A DNA stretch of 64,000 bases, taken from positions 1-64,000 of the forward strand of contig JAHBMJ010000101.1 in NCBI GenBank assembly GCA_018398765.1, given 5' to 3'. Origin of the DNA: Chromera velia. Lineage: Eukaryota; Sar; Chromeraceae. The translations under genes and the position numbers were made by a program. Positions 21,726 through 36,999 of this stretch are shown here, in pieces. The notes under the pieces were generated by a model. The model saw nothing but the letters and a program-made list of their open reading frames with translations. It did not search any database and was not told where the DNA came from. Numbering within the stretch: the first letter of the stretch is position 1; each line of letters begins with the position of its first letter.

Positions 21726-24700
21726 CCTGGAATGGGAAGCAATGAATGCCTCTCAACTCTCTCCTTCCAGCTGTGCCGCCTGCCCCCCTCGCTGCCAATG
21801 CTGTCTCTGGTTCTCTGCATGAGTATGTACGCGCACGTGTGTTTGTCTCTGTATGCTTCTCTGGCTGCCTGCAGGCTCCAATATCAGGTGGCTCTTTACA
21901 AAGACGAGCTTACACAGAAGCTGCGGCTCTTACGGCAGAAACAGACGGAGAAGCAGCAGAAAGAGGCTCAGGAAGCAGAGGGAGCGAAGGCCGCAGCGGC
22001 AGCGTCACCTGAAGCCAGGAGTGCAATTAGGGGGGAGTTAATCAACGCAGTCATGAAGCAGAAGGCCAAGTGAGTGAGTGAGTGAGTGAGCGAATAAGGA
22101 GTGAGTCAGCGAGTGAGGGAGTGAGTGAGTGAGGGGTGTCGTTTAGTCAAAGACGCGGAAATGCTGATGTTGGAGGAAATCATTGCGTCAAGTCTCTCCA
22201 CTCTGATTTGTGCTGCAGCCATCTGTGCCTTCTGCTTTGGTTCCTCTTTGAGGAAACAAACATACGGTGCATTGCGCCCGTCTGCTCTGGTGAATTTTCT
22301 ATATTCTTTCCTCGCTTTCGAATACTGCGCCAAATACATTTGACTGCTCTGCAATCTCGAATTGACTTTTTGAATTTTCTTTTGCGTTGCATTGCAATCC
22401 TCTCGCAGGCTTATGAAGCTCCTTGAGACCCATTCAGGCAGGAAAATGGTAAGGTGTCCCTGTGTGTCTTTCCGTCTGTTTGTCTGTCTGTTTGTCTGTC
22501 GGTCTGTCTCTGTCATTCTGATACCGTTTCACCTCTTCTCTGCCAAATCTGTCTCTCGTCTGATTGACTCCGTTGATTCTGTCGGTGCATGGGTTTGGTC
22601 TCTTTTGAATTCTTTCTTTTCCGTTGATTGTTCGTTCACATCTATCTGTCTCGGTGCTATCTGTGTATATCGATATGTGAGCAGACTGCCAACGACATCT
22701 TGCGGACAGGCATAATTTCCCGTCTGGTCTTACCAATGCCAACTGGGGCCTCTCCCTCGGCCTCTCCCTCCAGTCCGCAGCTGCAAGAGACGAACCCGAC
22801 CAGTCCCTCTGTTCTCTCTCCCCCCCTCGCCAAGATGTTTGCGCCTTTGGCCGCCCCCGCAATTGTGGGATTTGAGGAGGAGAGCAGCAAGCCGAGGAAG
22901 AAAGAGAAAAAGGCAAAAGACAAGACGAAAGAGAGGGATAAAGACAAGAAGGAGAAAGAAAAGGACCCTGAGAAGTCGAAGGAGAAGAAAGAGAGGAAGA
23001 AAAAGGAAAAGAAGGAAAGAGAGAAAGAGAAGAGTGAGAAGGGTGATAAAGAAAGCAGAAAACACAAAGAAAAACACAAAGACAAAGAAAAGTCGCCCAA
23101 AAAGAAAGGCACTTCACATCACCTTGTAGCAGGCCAACCGCATCCAACCCTCCCCTCATCATTCACCGAAGCCTCGAACACCCCCACAATTCCCGTCTCC
23201 TCCTTCCTTCCACTTGGCGATCCAATGTCTCCCCCCTCAAAGCCCTCAGGGGGCCTCATGGCGCAACCCGGATCGATCATGTCCCCTCAAACTAAGGGAA
23301 CCACCACCACTCCACAGAGCGCAACCATGCCCTCCGGATCCCCCACACCAGCTGCCGTCGGCTTCTCCTCGGGATTCCCTTCCATCGCCTCGCCAGTGAG
23401 GGCGCAGCCGTTTGCGGGCTGGCAGATGCTGGTACCGCCCGGGGCCCCACCTCCCCCTCCCGGCTCTCAGGGAGTGATGGAGGCTGGCGGTTTGCCCTCA
23501 AGCAGCGGATTTGTGCCGGTGCCGTTCATGTCTGCTAACTTCGGGGCAGGAGGGGATAGTGGGCGGGCGCATGAACAAGGGGCAGCCGGGGATGGAGGGA
23601 AACCGGGACACAAGAGCCAGAGCTCTCAACGAAATTTTACCCACGTCAGGGACTCCTCCTTTCGCGTGGTCAGTTGAATTAATTGAAGGGACTCATACGT
23701 GTGTGTATGCATAAATTCATGATGAAATGATACAGGGGAGTGGGAATGGAACCGCGTGTAAGGCTAGACAGCGCACACACCGGAGGGAAACCACCAGCAC
23801 AATCGACGGACGGATAGACACACAAAAAAGCAGAAGACGGACAGACAGACAAACAATACAGTAAGAAGCATGGATCAGTCTGTCTACCATTGCTTCTCTT
23901 CCTCTGTTACGTTTGCAATTGCGCTCTCTGTGTATTCTTTGTATGCACAGCAGCTTTGAAAGGATGCATGGTTTCTCCTTTCCTGCAGTACACAGGTCCC
24001 ACCTACTTTTTTCGTGGGTACTCTCCGTCCACAACATGCGGCCTTCCTTCCTTCCTTCCTTCCTTCCTTCCTTCCGTTTTCCTCTTTTCGGTCGTTGCTT
24101 CTGATCTGCTCTGGCCACATGCATACAGTGATTCTTTCCCTTCTACCTACCTTCTGCTTCAATGCTGTCTCTGCAGGACCCCGGACAACATTAGACGAAG
24201 GGCCGGCTGGCAGGCTTGGAGGGGAACTGAAGGAAAAGAAAAAGAAGGGTGATTCCTTTCCAGGAAGGAAGCTTGTGCGGACTCGTCCGTCTGTCCTTCC
24301 GTCCTTCTTTCCTGCCTGGCTTCTGGCTTTCATTCTCGTTTCTCTCCTTCCTCCCTTGCCTGCTTGCTTGATGGATTGATTGATTCGCTTCTGGTTGTTT
24401 CTGTGTGACGACACTTCACAGGTGGACTTGGGGGGGGTTGATTTAGACATGCACGGGTGTCGTTTTATCGGGAAAGGGAAAAAGAGCTATGTGTCTGTGT
24501 GTTTACAGCAAAGAAGTAGATCCATCAACCAACGTTGCTCGCCTTCTCTGTCTGATCGGTCCCTCTCCTTTTCCCTTCTGGCATCCTTCCTACTTTTCTT
24601 TTCCATTATCGTGCGTTATTTTTGTCTCCTGCCTCCAATTTAGTCCTCGTTCGACCCTTTGCTTTCTTCTGGTGGGGCTGCAGCATTCGAGAAAGGGGGG

Positions 24701-24962
24701 AAAAAAGGATTGGAAGACGGAGGGAGGGTTGAGTGGATTTTCCCTTTCTCTGCCTCTCCTTTGTCTCATTGTACGATGGCAGTTCAAGCATGTGAAGAGA
24801 CACATACGCAGAGAGATGGACAGAGTGGCGGTCAGAAGAGAAAGGAGGGGTGGGCGATTTGGTCGTCGCGATTTTATGAAGGCGCCTCCGTTGCAAGACA
24901 CTAATACTGTCCTTGTGCGCGCAATAAGAGAGAAAGCAAGGAAATGTGGGGTACATGAGTGA
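17913..24962 (+). CDS. Large coiled-coil and Lys-rich protein of unknown function, 10 exons
   Basis: Model exons: 17913-18716, 19072-20616, 21059-21114, 21875-22069, 22409-22448, 22685-23668, 23989-24013, 24177-24274, 24422-24490 and 24783-24962. Every join keeps phase, giving 1,331 aa. Residues ~135-265 are helical with coiled-coil character. Next comes a strongly acidic Asp/Glu run (about 280-305), a Ser/Arg-rich region with a short coiled coil near residue 440, a Gln run, and a coiled coil at about 760-850 spread over exons 2-5. Exon 6 has a Lys/Glu-rich stretch of about 70 residues and a Pro/Ser/Gly-rich tail. The last exon encodes a compact basic segment (FKHVKRHIRREMDRVAVRR onward). No enzyme domain is recognised. 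The donor of exon 2 is uncertain: frame stays open to 20775, so an alternative C-terminus by intron retention is possible. Exons 7-9 are short and less certain. Confidence 0.65.
18928..19096 (+). repeat. Duplicated splice acceptor and exon start
   Basis: The acceptor-plus-exon-start CGCCTTCCTTTCAG followed by a CTGACTGATTTGATTGC-type sequence occurs at about 18932-18966 and again at about 19058-19092. Both acceptors (exon starts 18946 and 19072) are in the same frame, 126 bp apart. The upstream copy would add 42 residues. Confidence 0.75.
21299..21723 (+). repeat. (CA)n-rich block with a 164-bp tandem duplication
   Basis: A CA/CTTACA/CGCA/TGCA-rich block is duplicated: the CGTACGCACGCACG to GCATGCATGCATACAC stretch appears at 21407 and again at 21571, a 164-bp offset. 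The block ends in (CA)n(GA)n at 21661-21723. It lies in the intron between exons 3 and 4 of the coiled-coil gene. The His/Thr-rich ORFs across it are repeat translations. Confidence 0.88.
22070..22133 (+). repeat. (GTGA)n array starting at a splice donor
   Basis: The intron after exon 4 of the coiled-coil gene opens with five GTGA units at the inferred donor and continues with imperfect GTGA/GCGA units for about 60 bp. Confidence 0.8.
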
Positions 24963-27103
<2,141 letters not shown>

Positions 27104-27109
27104 TGGTCA

Positions 27110-27630
27110 TGTCAGACCGCGTGGGTCCGAGATCACGGCGGAAGCAGTAGCCGGGCCTGGCGGGGTGACGCACGCTGTGATCCTGGCCGGTGAGCCGGAC
27201 CAGGACATCATTCATGATTGGGATTTATATCGGCACGGCTCTGTGTGGCACGGATGGCAGTACTGCAGGATCGTTGCCAGGCGTGCGTGCAGGAGGGTGT
27301 GTCACGGGAAATTCCTGACCGTTATTCCCGAGCCACCTGATTGATCAGATAGACAGTGAGATGTCTATAGATGTTATATGATTGTGTAGGTCTGTACTGA
27401 CATACCTTTATATGTTCTGTGTGCGATATGTGTCAGGGAGGACTCTAGGGTTACATAGAGTCCTACAGAGTGAGATTATTAGACACTTATTCTCTGAGGA
27501 GCCCGGCTCAGTCTCCGTATCGGTCCTGATAGAGACTGGGCCTTACCTATGAGTGTAGAGGTCACTGGGACCTGACGCTGGTGAGCCAGCCCCACATTTT
27601 GAGAGCGTGCATGTACGTGCTCGTTTTCAC
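27110..27630 (+). repeat. 5' LTR of the copia-type element
   Basis: 521 bp, starting TGTCAGACC and ending TCGTTTTCAC, aligned end to end with the 3' LTR at about 94% identity by eye. Most differences are transitions. Confidence 0.93.
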
Positions 27631-27648
27631 TGGTGCCATCTGAGGGAG
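27631..27648 (+). promoter_or_regulatory. Primer-binding site of the copia-type element
   Basis: TGGTGCCATCTGAGG follows the 5' LTR directly. The TGG start complements the CCA end of a tRNA, as expected for a minus-strand primer site. The tRNA species is not identified. Confidence 0.55.
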
Positions 27649-27749
27649 CGACGGTTCATTCCGGCGATTACACTCACATTCTCACTCATACACCTTCCCT
27701 TTCACGCGCACGTGTATTCGTGCAGGTTGAGTCTGAGGCTCGCACTCCG

Positions 27750-29900
27750 ATGGAGACTGGCGGAGGTAGAGCGCCTGAGGGCCCCCTACCATTACAACTT
27801 CCTCCCGTCAATGAGTCCACCATATGGATAAGATAGCTCCATGACGTGAGGATTCAAGTCTCCGAGTGGCGAGCGAGATCGGTGGTGAAGTCGTCGAAGG
27901 AGCTGGAGGCGGGGTATCGGGTTGTGAGCCTCGCCACCGCAGAGCTCTCAGCGCTTCGCACCCAGATCAAAATCCCTGGGTACCTCTCTATTATCGAGAC
28001 AAAGAAGCAGCAGATGTACTAATTGGAGGGGGCGGACAGGGAGATCTCTGAGGAGTACCTCAAGGCTTACAATGCCCGACCGTGCTCCATCTTCTCAATC
28101 TGTCTAAACAAATTGACAGAGGAGAGGAAGAAACTCCAGCGCCCTCCGACGGGATTTGGTCTGGGGGGGACCTCCGAGGAGGTTCCTGAGGACGGCGTGT
28201 TGCTGTCTCCACTACGGCCGGCTAAGGCTCCAGAAGCAGCAGCATCGTCATCTTCCTCAAGTGCGCCATTTTCCTTACCCCCTACTGATGCCTTTTCCAC
28301 CTTGGTCCCCTTCTCTGCATCCCAGGAAGCCCTAAAGGCGTATATGAGGTCCCTCCTCTCCGATGCGTTGGGAGGGGGACAGCTTCAGGTAGTTACTATT
28401 CCTAGGTCGGGGGAGGGTCAGACTGTGACCATCACTGTTGATAAGATTGTTGACAGTGTTGCTACAGGGTTGAAAACTGAGAATCTCTCAGAGAACCTGT
28501 CCCTATCCCTCATTTAAAACTTCGGTCAGCAGTTGGGGGCATCGAATCCGAAACTCAATGTCGCCACAGCTGATGGGCAGGTGGTATCCATCAAGCAGGA
28601 GGAAGGGACGGAGTCCGAGGGCAGGGAGAAGGAGAAGGGTCGTTTCAAGGAGGGCGGTGGTGGAGGTGGGGGGGGGAAATCCAAGATAGAAATCCCTTAT
28701 CTCTGATGGGAGGAAATCCTTCAGAGACCCCCCCGTAACATCCTCAAACTGCATGACTATTCATATATCCTGCTGACTAACTACTTTCTCATCTACCTTG
28801 AGAGGGAGGAGAGATTGTTGTGCACATGGTTGGTCCAGCAGGCAGTCATACGGAAGACCTTCAGGACATTCCAGAAGCTCCTCACCTACCTGGATGTCAT
28901 GATAACCACCGTCAACACCTACTGCCTGAATGGCCTCGTCCCCGATGCTATTTGGGGGTGTATGTTGGGGGGCCTCATCCTTGATTCCCTCCTCCACTCC
29001 TGGGGCCAGTACAAGGGGGTGGACGTCAAGTTATACCGTCCTCTGAGGAGGATAGTTGAGGAGTTTGCCAAAACCCCTGAAACAAACTCCCTCATCGCCA
29101 TATCCGGCCCCGTCTTATACTGACTCATGAAAGACTTGGTGGAAATGGCTACCCACATCACGGGGGTAGGCCAACAAAGCCAGAACGTCCTATTCCTTGG
29201 TCTGGCCCACGTGCTCCCAAGGGGGCACTCCCGCTCTCCTGCTCCTGCAGGTCTCAGAAAGCAGGGGAAAACGGGTGGGTCGGGTAGCCCTAGAGGCAGG
29301 AGTGATGGAGATGACCTCCGTCCTTCTAAGCCCACTGACAACTGCCCTCACCGGTGGAAGCGTGAGAACCAGCAGTTTTGGGGGGTAAAAAAGGAAGGGA
29401 GTAAGTACGTCTGTAAAAGGTGTGGCAGGAGTGACGGGGTCACTTCTGCAGGGCACACTCCTGGCCCCTTTTGTCACTGCCCCTACTATGATATGACGTG
29501 TGATGGCTGTGGTTGGTTAGGGCATAAACGCTCTATGTGCCCTGCCAGAGATCATGAGCACAAGCCAGGCCATCAACGCATGGGTGGGGGGGGACGTAGA
29601 GGGGGCCCGGGGGGTCGAGGAGGTGGGTCTGGAGATGGCAGAGGTGGCTCCCCTGGTGGGGGAAGAGGAAACAGCCCAGGGGGAGGCAGAGGAGGAGGAA
29701 GTGGTAGTAACCGATCGTCCTCTCCGGGTCCGAAGACCCCGAGAGGTAACACGCGAGGAGGAGGGGGAGGCCGCAGTCAGGGCCTCCGGCCGGCTTATGG
29801 CGCAGGAGATGGCCGGTTCAATTCCCTGCATGTGCTGGGAATTACCCCGGGGGATAACACGGTTATGTGCCCTCAGGGACCGGTCACCCTCCCCGACTAG
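27750..29900 (+). pseudogene. gag-like region with CCHC zinc knuckle (copia-type fossil)
   Basis: The first coding region of the element. A nucleocapsid-type zinc knuckle CX2CX4HX4C lies at 29499-29540 (residues CDGCGWLGHKRSMC), preceded by another Cys/His cluster and followed by a Gly/Arg-rich tail, as in RNA-binding nucleocapsids. The frame is broken. Confidence 0.75.
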
Positions 29901-30677
29901 GCTGTTTGCGATTACTTGGACGGTAATAAGGTGAACATCCTGGATGATTCAGGGTTCCCTCATGAGGAGGAGGTGTTTGATCGGCAGGTTCAGCCGACCG
30001 ATGGCGCCTTCTCCCGACATCTGCACGTGGACGTCCCCTGTCTCTTCGGGGGTCTTCTCATTCCCCCTCAGTCGTTCTCCACTTTCGGAGAATTCCTCGA
30101 CGCACATGAGGAAGAGCAGCCAGCTCTCTTCGAGGAAAATGACTAGGGGGAGCAGGTGCATATTGGGGGGGTGGATATCCTTTTTCAGCAGGTCATCCAA
30201 GGCCTCCCACCGTATGCCCTGCGTCAACGTGTAGATGAGGGGGAGAGGGGAGGAAGGCGGGTTAATCGGAGCGTTATCTCAGGTGCATCCCTCACGCGGT
30301 ACGAGGGAGCGCGGTTTGCCTGAGAAAGGCACCAGGCGAGGGGGAGGAATCTTACCAGGAAGGGGGAGGATCAGCAAGTTTGCTTCACTCGCACTGTCCC
30401 AAGTGCTGAGGCAGACTCAGTCATCCGATCCCTCTCCCGATCGACTGCCACCTGTGACGTCAGGGTGGAGTCTGATCCTGGAGACCTCCAACCTCGCAGA
30501 GGCAAGGATCGTATCTACGGGGAGAGTAGGTACGCCTCCGCTATCCCGCAGAGTGACACGATGTGGCCGTACAGGATCAATCCAAGGGTATAGGCGGATC
30601 CACAGCCTGAGGTCTCTGGTCTCTCTCTGGTTTTACGGCAATATGCTGAGGCTGCCGCCTACCTAGGAGAGGACCAG

Positions 30678-32561
30678 ATGAGACCTCCCAGGGCCCGCTC
30701 CCTATCTGTCTTCAACAGAAGAAGAGAGGGGGTGCGATCTCCTGCCCCTCCGATCACCCCGTTGGGTGAGGAGGGAGTCCCATCTGAGCAGCTTGCTTTC
30801 CGTAGAGGGGAGCATCTCGCCCAAGAGTACTCTGAGGGCGTTTCCTCCCTCATTGAGAGATGGAGGGAGGAGGTCAGAAGGGAAGAGGAGATCCTGGATC
30901 CTGATGTCCTCGGGCCGAGCGTCCAATTGAATGACGTGAGGAGGAGGTTGTTTAATCGGATTAGGAGGGAAGCTCAGCAGCTTAGAAGGAAGCTGCGGAG
31001 GCAGCATAAGAAGGAGCGCTATAAATGAGCTCGGTCGTTGATGGAAAGGAAGGAGGAAAGAAGGAAGAGTAGGGAGGAGAAGGAGGAGCAGCAGATGCAG
31101 ATTGCCCTGCAAAGATCGCTTGAGGACGCTCAGGCGGTGGGGGGGGACAGTATGGCCATGTCCTCCTCCGCTCCACCACCTGCCCCTTCCTCCTCCAGCC
31201 TTCCATGCCCATTAGCGCAGCCATCACAGATTGTTGCGCCTGTTGCTGCCGCTGCTCAGGCCGCCCCTGAATCTGATAACAACGCTCCAACGCCCGTCGC
31301 GTCTGAATCAGGAGATGAGGACGATGATGTCCACCCCTCCCTGGCTGGGGATCTTGTGGAGCCCCCTGGTGGGGATCACTTGATTTACAGGAGCTGGGTA
31401 AATGTCCCTCCTATTTGGGACGGCTACCCAGAAGGACCTCTCGAAAGAACGCAGGCCCAGTTTATGGCTATACATAGGGAGGAGGAAGACAGGGCCATCG
31501 AGGACGTGAGGTCCATGGAAAGGGACCCTGAGTTGCGCAACAGGGTCCGAGATTTCGTCCAGGGAGATGTGGATGTGTCTGATTGGTCAGACCAGCACAC
31601 CTCCCGGATGATTGAGTTGAAGGAAGCCTACCTCCGTCGATGGGGTGGGCCGGGAGAGAGAGTCACGGTTGAGCCGCGCTCCCCCAGTCGTATACGTGCC
31701 CCTATGACGGGTGGAAAGATGCAGGATGGGACCCTGCAGACCAGGGGCCGCCCCTCAGATGGTGATGGCAGGATGCATACGTGGCAGTCGAGCAGGGATC
31801 GACTCGCACGCTCCTCTCCCAGGGTTGAGGTAGCTGCTGCTCAGTCGGGCTTAAACATTTTGATGGGGGGTGGGCCAGTCGGCCAGGCTGGTAAACACGG
31901 TAACTCGGCTGACTCTGAGGGGTCAGGTGGGGAGGAGGACATGGCAGTCTCCTCCGCTCCCGAGACACCTGGATGGCACCCGTCCCCTCTGCAGTTGTGG
32001 GGAGGTGAGGATGCCATTCAGACTGCATCCACCCATGCCTTGCAAGAAGCCTTCCATCATCATCATCAGCAGCAGCAGCAGAGACAGAGTTCTCTTGCCC
32101 ACCCGATCCGGGTCGTCACTGAGAACATGAGGGGGGTGCCTCCGATCCTCCACCCAAATCCACCAGCCTCTCGCAACCTGCGAAGGAGAATTTATGACAA
32201 TGTCATGAATTTCCCTGCCAATTCTACTCAGCTGTCAGCAGAGCTGAAGAGAATGGAGCAGTTGGCTGGACGATTGGGTAGGAGCCTCACTGGTAAGCCC
32301 AAGGACCAAGATGATCCCGAGTCGGATCCAGACGGGGGATTCGGTCAGGTGGGTAAGCGGGAAAGGGTGAGCAGGTGGTCTCGGGACCCACCTCGAGATA
32401 CCGCTGGGCAGCTTCAAGCCCGCGGTCTGGCTAGTGTGGGTAGAGACTACGCGCCAGGCATGCGCCCCGACTTTCCCGTTGTTGCACCAGATGGGACCGT
32501 CATAGAGGGGGAATACGATAGCAATCCAGAGAGGGGGGTGTCGGATCTGAAGGCCTTCTAA
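30678..32561 (+). pseudogene. Extra coding region of unknown function in the copia-type fossil
   Basis: Long Arg/Glu-rich and Pro/Ser-rich coding stretches between the zinc-knuckle region and the protease-like region, including a ~500-codon segment (31038-32561) with a charged helical start. I recognise no domain. It could be an expanded gag or an acquired segment. Confidence 0.5.
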
Positions 32562-32714
32562 AGGGGCTTCCTGAGCCGTATCCGCGGGGTATGTTATCCT
32601 CCCAAGGATGGCAAACCTAGGGAGAACACCCAGTTCGCCCTTGTCAGGGAGAACACCCAGTTCGCCCTTGTCCTGAGGGGCAGGGGTGTTGACAGGGTCA
32701 CCCGCACGCGCACG

Positions 32715-33460
32715 GTGGAAGAGAAGGAGCCAACTGGCTTGGAGCGGAGGGAGTGGGATTACCTCGAGGACCTCAGGGCTAATACCACTCACCGAGTCAT
32801 GCAGGATATGACTATCCGCCCTCACCTCCCCATGTGTGAACTACTGTCCCCTCAGAGGGTGTATGTTGAGGAGGATATCACCCCTCCTGCCAGTAGTTTC
32901 GACCAGCGACGTGGTCGGAACAGGCGGGGCTACCGGGTCGAGTGCCTGAAGGAGCAGGAGTCCTCCACCCTATGGTTTGAGGTGGATTCAGCTTGCTTCT
33001 ACAATCTCATCATCCACGCACTCTTTCAGGCAGCAGATGCAGTGGGGGCGATTGTGTGGAAGTAGAAGCTGGACCCTCCCATATCGATCAAGGGGTATAA
33101 GGACTCCAGAGGAGATGCGGACCTCTGCGTCGGTATGATGTCGGGTTACTGGGACATCAGGGGGAATGGCAGGAATGCAGTGGTCCCTTGTGTAGTTACC
33201 CCCCCTGATCAGAACATCTGTGGAGACCTCCCTGGTCTCTTCACCAATGTTTTGGGGGGGGCAATGTGGATTGCAGAGCATCCCGCCATTCGCCAGTCCC
33301 TTATCCAGGCTGAGGCCGAGACCCGAGCCCTCACAGGACATCAGGGGGCATGGCACATTACCGATGCGACTGACCAGCCCCAGATTCCCTCCTTCGTCTG
33401 GTTGGAGCAGATGCCTAACAAAGGTATACCTTCACACCCTGTTCAGGCACTGATCTAGCA
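32715..33460 (+). pseudogene. Protease-like region (copia-type fossil)
   Basis: A segment with LWFEVDSACFYNLI (near 32970-33010) resembles the copia aspartic protease motif W-x-x-DSGAS-x-H and sits where protease is expected, before integrase. The match is weak and the frame is broken. Confidence 0.35.
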
Positions 33461-33789
33461 GCCGTGGGGGCAGAATAACACTGAGGACCCCGATGACTCT
33501 CGGTGGCTTGCATCTATTTATAGACGCACCCTCAGCATCATTACAACTGACGGGGATATAGAGAGAGCCAGAGAGGTGACGGAAGAGACTCAGAACGAAA
33601 TCTGTGGAGTCTCTCACCTCCCAGTCATGAGAGTCATTGTGGGGGGCCACCCGCTTGAGGAGAAAACCGGGAAGGTCAGTGAGGCATAACGAATCCTCCC
33701 AGTCCGTCAGGCAGCCCAGGTTCCCCGCCTTAACCATCGTCTAGGTCGGAAGAATGGAGCCAAGTTCACCTACTGGAGAGAGCCTCAGT

Positions 33790-35500
33790 TTGTGACGGAT
33801 GTGTACATTCTGAGGGCCCTCCATCGACGGTTCGCTTATGCCTTGGGGAGACGGTTTCAGAAGACGCTTGAGCGCCGAGGTGTTCCAGTACAGGAGAAGG
33901 AGGTTGTCGCTATAGAAAGATTGGGGGGGTGCCGTATATATCCTCTCAAGAATGCGACAACCCCTAATCTCCCAGAATCCTCATCCCAGAATCAGGATGG
34001 AGTGATTCCTGGGTGGAGGATTAGGATTGACAGCGTCTTCCTCAAGGATGAGGAAGCCACCCGCCTGAGTAGTGGGTTTATCGGGTGGATCGTGCTCATC
34101 TGTATGATGACTCGAGCCTACCTAAACTGGCCCGTTAAGTCCTGGAGGGGGATTGAAGTCATAGAAGCACTTTTCTATTGGGCCCGCTTCTTTGGCTTCC
34201 CTGTCATCATCGTCTGTGACCTCGCAAAGGAGTTCACAGATGGAGTGTTTCCCGCCTTTTGTGTAGGGTGGGAGACGTCGGGCTTTCCTCATCACATTTT
34301 TATTGAGGAGGCCATCCCTTATGTCAAAGGGCAGATGGGACGCACCGAGAGAGCCAACCAAATCTCTTGAGAGGCCCTCGCGGCCTACATGTCCGATCCC
34401 ACGAAGAAGTTCCCCGTGCACGTCTGGCACTTGGTGTGTATGGGGAGCGTGTGGGCGGTCATGTGCGTCTATTCCGTTTCATTGGAGATGACGGCATTTG
34501 AGGCGATGATAGGGTATGAACCTCCGGGGTGGATGTTGGGAGATTTGGCTGTGTTATCCATTCCTGGGTCAGGGATAGACCCCAGAGGGCAGTACGTAAC
34601 TGTCCTCACCCCTCTCTTACATGAGCAATGGGCGGTCATGCACCTCCATCCTCTTGACCGCGTGGAAGTGCAGCCGGGAGTGACATCCCACAGTCATGAG
34701 ATCTGCACTGTCCTGAGGGTACACGTGCAGCAGCTCTCTGTCTGTGAGTTCAATTTCATGTTGTCTTGGTTGACTCCAGAGGAGAGATTCAAGATGACCG
34801 TCCATCGGGACAAGAAAACGGGAAGGGAGAAGAAGACGTTGGAGTTACGGTCCTTTGAAAGGGACTGGGAGAAGTATGGCCCCCTCTTCAGTGGGGGTAG
34901 TGGTCGCGGAAAGAAGCACAGAGCGATTGCAGGGGGGCTTACCCATTTTGCAAGACTGGACAAGGTCCTGCAGGCTCTGCGGTATGTCCCTGAATCGGGG
35001 GTGGGCCCTCCCACAGAAGAGCTAGGCAACGGAGCGGGTAGCCCCACCGCACCCACCCAAGCTCCCGTTCCCCTTTGGCCTACACTCTCATAATATTATG
35101 AAGCTCCCTTCATTCCCGCGTTCCGTCAGCGTATCCAGCAACCGATTGTTGAGGGAGGGGATATTCCTGGAGATTTTCTTCAGCCCGGGGATGTCCTCGA
35201 AAGGAACCCCTCAGATGTTCACAAGGAGGGATCTAACTGGCGACAGATTTACTTGGTCAGTGGAATAGGGGATTCATGGCGGGTTGAACTGGACCGGAAT
35301 CCTGGTCAGGGCACCGTCGTGGAAAGATCCCTCTCTCCCTCCCAACGACGCGGTCCCACCCTGGAGGGTGATCCTCCTGTATCCGGGCCGCCTCCCAGTG
35401 GGGGGGTGGCCCCTCCTCCAGCTTTTGACTCTCCCTCCACTTCACCTGAGAGAAGTGATGAAGAGGAGGTCAGTCGAGGGAACGTGTATAGAGCAAGGGA
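33790..35500 (+). pseudogene. Integrase region, first copy (copia-type fossil)
   Basis: An rve-type integrase core is recognisable from VIIVCDLAKEFTDGVF (near 34200-34250) and KGQMGRTERAN (near 34326-34360), the counterpart of the conserved copia stretch ending in ERxN. A C-terminal part follows. The region from about 34000 is duplicated immediately downstream. Confidence 0.8.
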
Positions 35501-36990
35501 TGATTCCTGAGTGGAGGATTGGGATTAACACCGTCTTCCTCAAGGATAAGGAGGCCACCTGCCTAAGTGGTGGGTTTATCGGGTGGATCGTGCTCATCTG
35601 TATGATGACTTGAGCCTACCTGAACTGGCCCGTTAAGTCCCGGAGGGGGGTTGAAGTCATAGAAGCACTTTTCTATTGGGCCTGCTTCTTTGGCTTCCCT
35701 GTCATCATCGTCTGTGACCTCGTGAAGGAGTTCACAGATGGAGTGTTTCCCGCCTTTTGTGCAGGGTGGGAGACATCGGGCCTTCCTCATCACATTTTTA
35801 TTGAAGAGGCCATCCCTTATGTCAAGGGGCAGATGGGACGCACCGAGAGAGCCAACTGAATCTCTTGAGAGGCCCTCGCGGCCTACATGTCCGATCCCAT
35901 AAAGAAGTTCCCCGTGCACGTCTGGCACTTGGTGTGCATGGGGAGCGTATGGGCGGTCATGTGGGTCTACTCCGTTTCATTGGGGATGACGGCATTTGAG
36001 GCGATGACAGGGTATGAACCTCCGGGGTGGATGTTGGGAGACTTGGCTGTGTTGTCCATTCTTAGATCAGGGATGGACCCCAGAGGGCAGTACGTAACTG
36101 TCCTCACCCCTCTCTCACATGAACAATGGGCGGTCATGCACCTCCATCCTCTTGACCGCGTGGAAGTGCAGCCGGGAGTGGCATCCCACGGTCATGAGAT
36201 CTGCACTGTCCTGAGGGTACACGTGCAGCAGCTCTCCGTCTGTGAGTTCAACTTCATGTTGTTTTGGTTGACTTCAGAGGAGAGATTCAAGATGACCGTC
36301 CATCGGGACAAGGAAACAGGAAGGGAGAAGAAGACGTTGGAGTTGCGGTCCTTTGGAAGGGACTGGGAGAAGTATGGCCCCCTCTTTAGTGGGGGTAGTG
36401 GTCGCGGAAAGAAGCACAGAGCGATTGCGGGGGGGCTTACCCATTTTGCAAGACCGGACAAGGTCCTGTAGGCTCTGCGGTATGTCCCTGAATCGGGGGT
36501 AGGCCCTCCTACAGAAGAGCTAGGCAACGGAGCAGGCAGCCTCGCCGCACCTACCCAAGCTCTCGTTCCCCTTTGGTCTACACTCTCATATGAAGCTCCC
36601 TTTATTCCCATATTCCGTCAGCATATCCAGCAACCGATTGTTGAGGAAGCGGATATTCCTGGAGATTTTCTCCAGCCCGGGGGTGTCCTCGAAAGGAACC
36701 CCTCAGATGTTCATAAGGAGGGATCCAACTGGCAACAGATTTACTTGGTCAGTGGAACAGGGGATTCATGGCGGGTTGAACTGGACCGGAATCCTGGTTA
36801 GGGCACCGTCGTAGAAAGATCCCTCTCTCCCTCCCAACGACGCGGTCCCACCCTAGAGGGTGATCCTCCTGTATCTGGGCCGCCTCCCAGTGGGGGGGTG
36901 GCCCCTCCCCCAGCCTTTAACTCTCCCTCCACTTCACCTGAGAGAAGTGATGAAGAGGAGGTCAGTCGAGGGAACGTGTATGGGGCAAGG
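35501..36990 (+). pseudogene. Integrase region, tandem second copy (copia-type fossil)
   Basis: A direct tandem copy of about 34003-35500, at a constant offset of 1,498 bp and with high identity, carrying the same integrase motifs and C-terminal part. Broken. The duplication is internal to this element. Confidence 0.88.
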
Positions 36991-36999
36991 AATGCTCCA

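Noticed and set aside
21430-22073. Apparent His/Thr-rich protein
   Set aside because: Translation of (CA)n. Only the part from 21875 onward is an exon.
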